Shown here: positions 5,668-6,965 of the stretch, piece after piece
Layout: the number at the start of each line of letters is the position of its first letter
Numbering within the stretch: position 1 is the stretch's first letter
Assembly: GCA_022574115.1 (NCBI GenBank)
Contig: JACZSS010000140.1
Location: forward strand, 1 to 6,965
Length of the DNA: 6,965 bases
Source: Candidatus Heimdallarchaeota archaeon
GTDB taxonomy: Archaea; Asgardarchaeota; Heimdallarchaeia; Heimdallarchaeales; Kariarchaeaceae
Direction of reading: 5' to 3'
Notes under the pieces: generated by a model
Database searches by the model: none
What the model was told of the DNA's origin: nothing
Seen by the model: only the letters and a program-made list of their open reading frames with translations
Position numbers and translations under genes: made by a program

Positions 5668-6965
5668 TGGGATCTCAGCAGTCTTCACTGACACTTGGGA
5701 CCTTAGTAGATTGGCATTATGTTGAGTTTGTTGAAAAACTCAATAAAAAGCTCAAGAGGACGCTTAAGAGAAAACTTAAAGCAAAGAATATTCAAAGTAA
5801 TAGGATTAACACATTTAGTGTAACTGCAGCCAGCCTGAACAATGTACCAAATCTTGGAAAACGGGTTCATGTTGAAGAAGCATTCAAGGCAGAATTTAGT
5901 CGCTATTCGGACAGAATTAATTCCAAAAGGAGAAATTCACTCAAATACAATGGAGACTCTAAACTGTATATTACAATGTTAGACACTCTAGGACTTGATC
6001 TCAAGGATTACCTGCATCTAAGACAGCATGAAGCAATCGATTTTGTCGAGGAACAGATTGAGGAATTAATTACAAAGGCACATGTAGCTATCTGGTCACT
6101 TGAGGATGAAGATGATAAAATCGTCATGAATGAATTTGTTGCTAATGTAAAAAATTCAGAGATAGACTTGAGTCAATCAATCGACGAGTTACTCATCACA
6201 AACTTAGCACGATCCTTTTTGCCTTTTACTGATAAATTACTTGGAAACCTTATGGTAACACTGGATAAATTAGCCTCCACCGATCTCGAGGTAATCGAAG
6301 AATCTTATTCAGCCAGCTTTGAGTCTGTAATTATGAATGTGATTGGCATTATCTCCTCTTTGCAAGAGTCTCTAAAGCTGCTTGAGAGAGAAGTTTGGCG
6401 TGTCGATGAACTTGCTCTGGATACCGTTGCGGAGCTTCGTCAACTGAATTCTGAGGAGTTACAAGAATGGCTGAACATTGATTATCAACGAATGGGTGCA
6501 GAGATTCTAGAGTTGATCGACCAAATCAAAGATACTTTGATCAATCTCAAACCACGACTCCGTCATATGCTAAAAAGCAAGAATGCTAAATTTGAAGCAG
6601 ATTTGAAAGATCCATTTGTATCAATTATCAACTTTCGCGCTCAAGTGACAGGACTGCGACTTTGGATTCATTCCTTTGAGGATCTTCCCAGCTTTACCTC
6701 TCTTAGTGATGGAATTGCCTACGAGTATGTAGAGAACGAAACCTATGAACCTACAAAATCTGCATTAATTGAGGGTCTTAAATTATTCAAGAATTATAGT
6801 CGAGGCAATTCTACAATATATGCTTTACGAGGTGTCAATGTATTGATCAATGAAGGCGATTTTGTTATTATCCGCGGACCATCGGGCTCAGGTAAAACAA
6901 CATTGCTCAATACGTTATCTGGACTAGATACGGTCGGTCGAGGTGCCGTATTTTTCCGGGGAGAA
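5667..6965 (+). CDS. ABC ATPase with a ~370-residue N-terminal helical, HhH-like extension (3' end cut by window)
   Basis: The frame stays open from the ATG at 5667 to the last base, giving 433 residues without a stop. The ABC domain starts only near residue 366. An A-loop region lies around NYSRGNSTIYALRG (376-389) and Walker A is GPSGSGKT (404-411), followed by TLLNTLSGLD, close to the same stretch in the neighbouring ATPase. The Q-loop, signature and Walker B lie beyond the window, so activity cannot be judged. The N-terminal region is mostly charged and predicted helical, with a very basic stretch at 26-40 (KKLKRTLKRKLKAK). VDELALDTVAELRQLNSEEL and the following residues (247-285) resemble a helix-hairpin-helix unit, and 99-135 (around LDTLGLDLKDYL) may be a worn second copy. 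There is no obvious signal peptide or membrane helix, so it should be cytoplasmic. LolD-type ATPases normally begin with the ABC fold, so this extension is unusual. It may bind nucleic acid, another protein or the partner ATPase. The ABC call is firm; the HhH call is tentative. Confidence 0.85.
   Translation, partial: MGSQQSSLTLGTLVDWHYVEFVEKLNKKLKRTLKRKLKAKNIQSNRINTFSVTAASLNNVPNLGKRVHVEEAFKAEFSRYSDRINSKRRNSLKYNGDSKLYITMLDTLGLDLKDYLHLRQHEAIDFVEEQIEELITKAHVAIWSLEDEDDKIVMNEFVANVKNSEIDLSQSIDELLITNLARSFLPFTDKLLGNLMVTLDKLASTDLEVIEESYSASFESVIMNVIGIISSLQESLKLLEREVWRVDELALDTVAELRQLNSEELQEWLNIDYQRMGAEILELIDQIKDTLINLKPRLRHMLKSKNAKFEADLKDPFVSIINFRAQVTGLRLWIHSFEDLPSFTSLSDGIAYEYVENETYEPTKSALIEGLKLFKNYSRGNSTIYALRGVNVLINEGDFVIIRGPSGSGKTTLLNTLSGLDTVGRGAVFFRGE

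Overview
The window looks like archaeal DNA, most likely from an Asgard archaeon, perhaps Heimdallarchaeia-like. This lineage call is inference. It rests on an AT-rich base composition, a BRE/TATA promoter placed for a leaderless transcript, strong Shine-Dalgarno sites inside the operon, a DUF3179-type protein, and the remains of a Ras-superfamily small GTPase. No rRNA or marker gene is present to confirm it. Every recognisable intact gene is on the + strand.

Layout. (a) 1-720: the 3' part of a DUF3179-family gene whose start lies before the window. It ends in a C-terminal membrane anchor. (b) 721-1859: about 1.1 kb with no intact gene. It holds a minus-strand scrap of an IS630-type transposase N-terminus (about 778-939), a stretch with nothing recognisable (940-1353), and a badly decayed small-GTPase gene (about 1354-1811) whose G1, G4 and G5 motif remnants still lie in order. 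Next come a near-perfect 22-bp palindrome and a BRE/TATA element, which together appear to form the control region of the operon. (c) 1860-6965: a three-gene operon, running out of the window. Its genes are a 1012-residue FtsX/MacB-like ABC permease, a 251-residue LolD/MacB-like ATPase, and a second ATPase of the same type. The second ATPase begins only after an unusual N-terminal region of about 370 residues that is helical and carries a helix-hairpin-helix-like segment.

How the genes may work together. The permease is a tandem duplication of the FtsX unit (one helix, a large extracellular domain, then three helices) with four extra helices between the halves. One chain may therefore do the work of a LolC/LolE-type pair. 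Such an asymmetric permease could be driven by two different ATPases, one plain and one carrying the N-terminal extension. Proteins of this ABC class usually act as mechanotransmitters or lipoprotein/lipid extractors rather than as channels. The substrate cannot be read from the sequence. A further permease may lie downstream of the window, which would change the pairing. The least ordinary parts are the extended second ATPase, the palindrome-plus-TATA control region, and the GTPase pseudogene.
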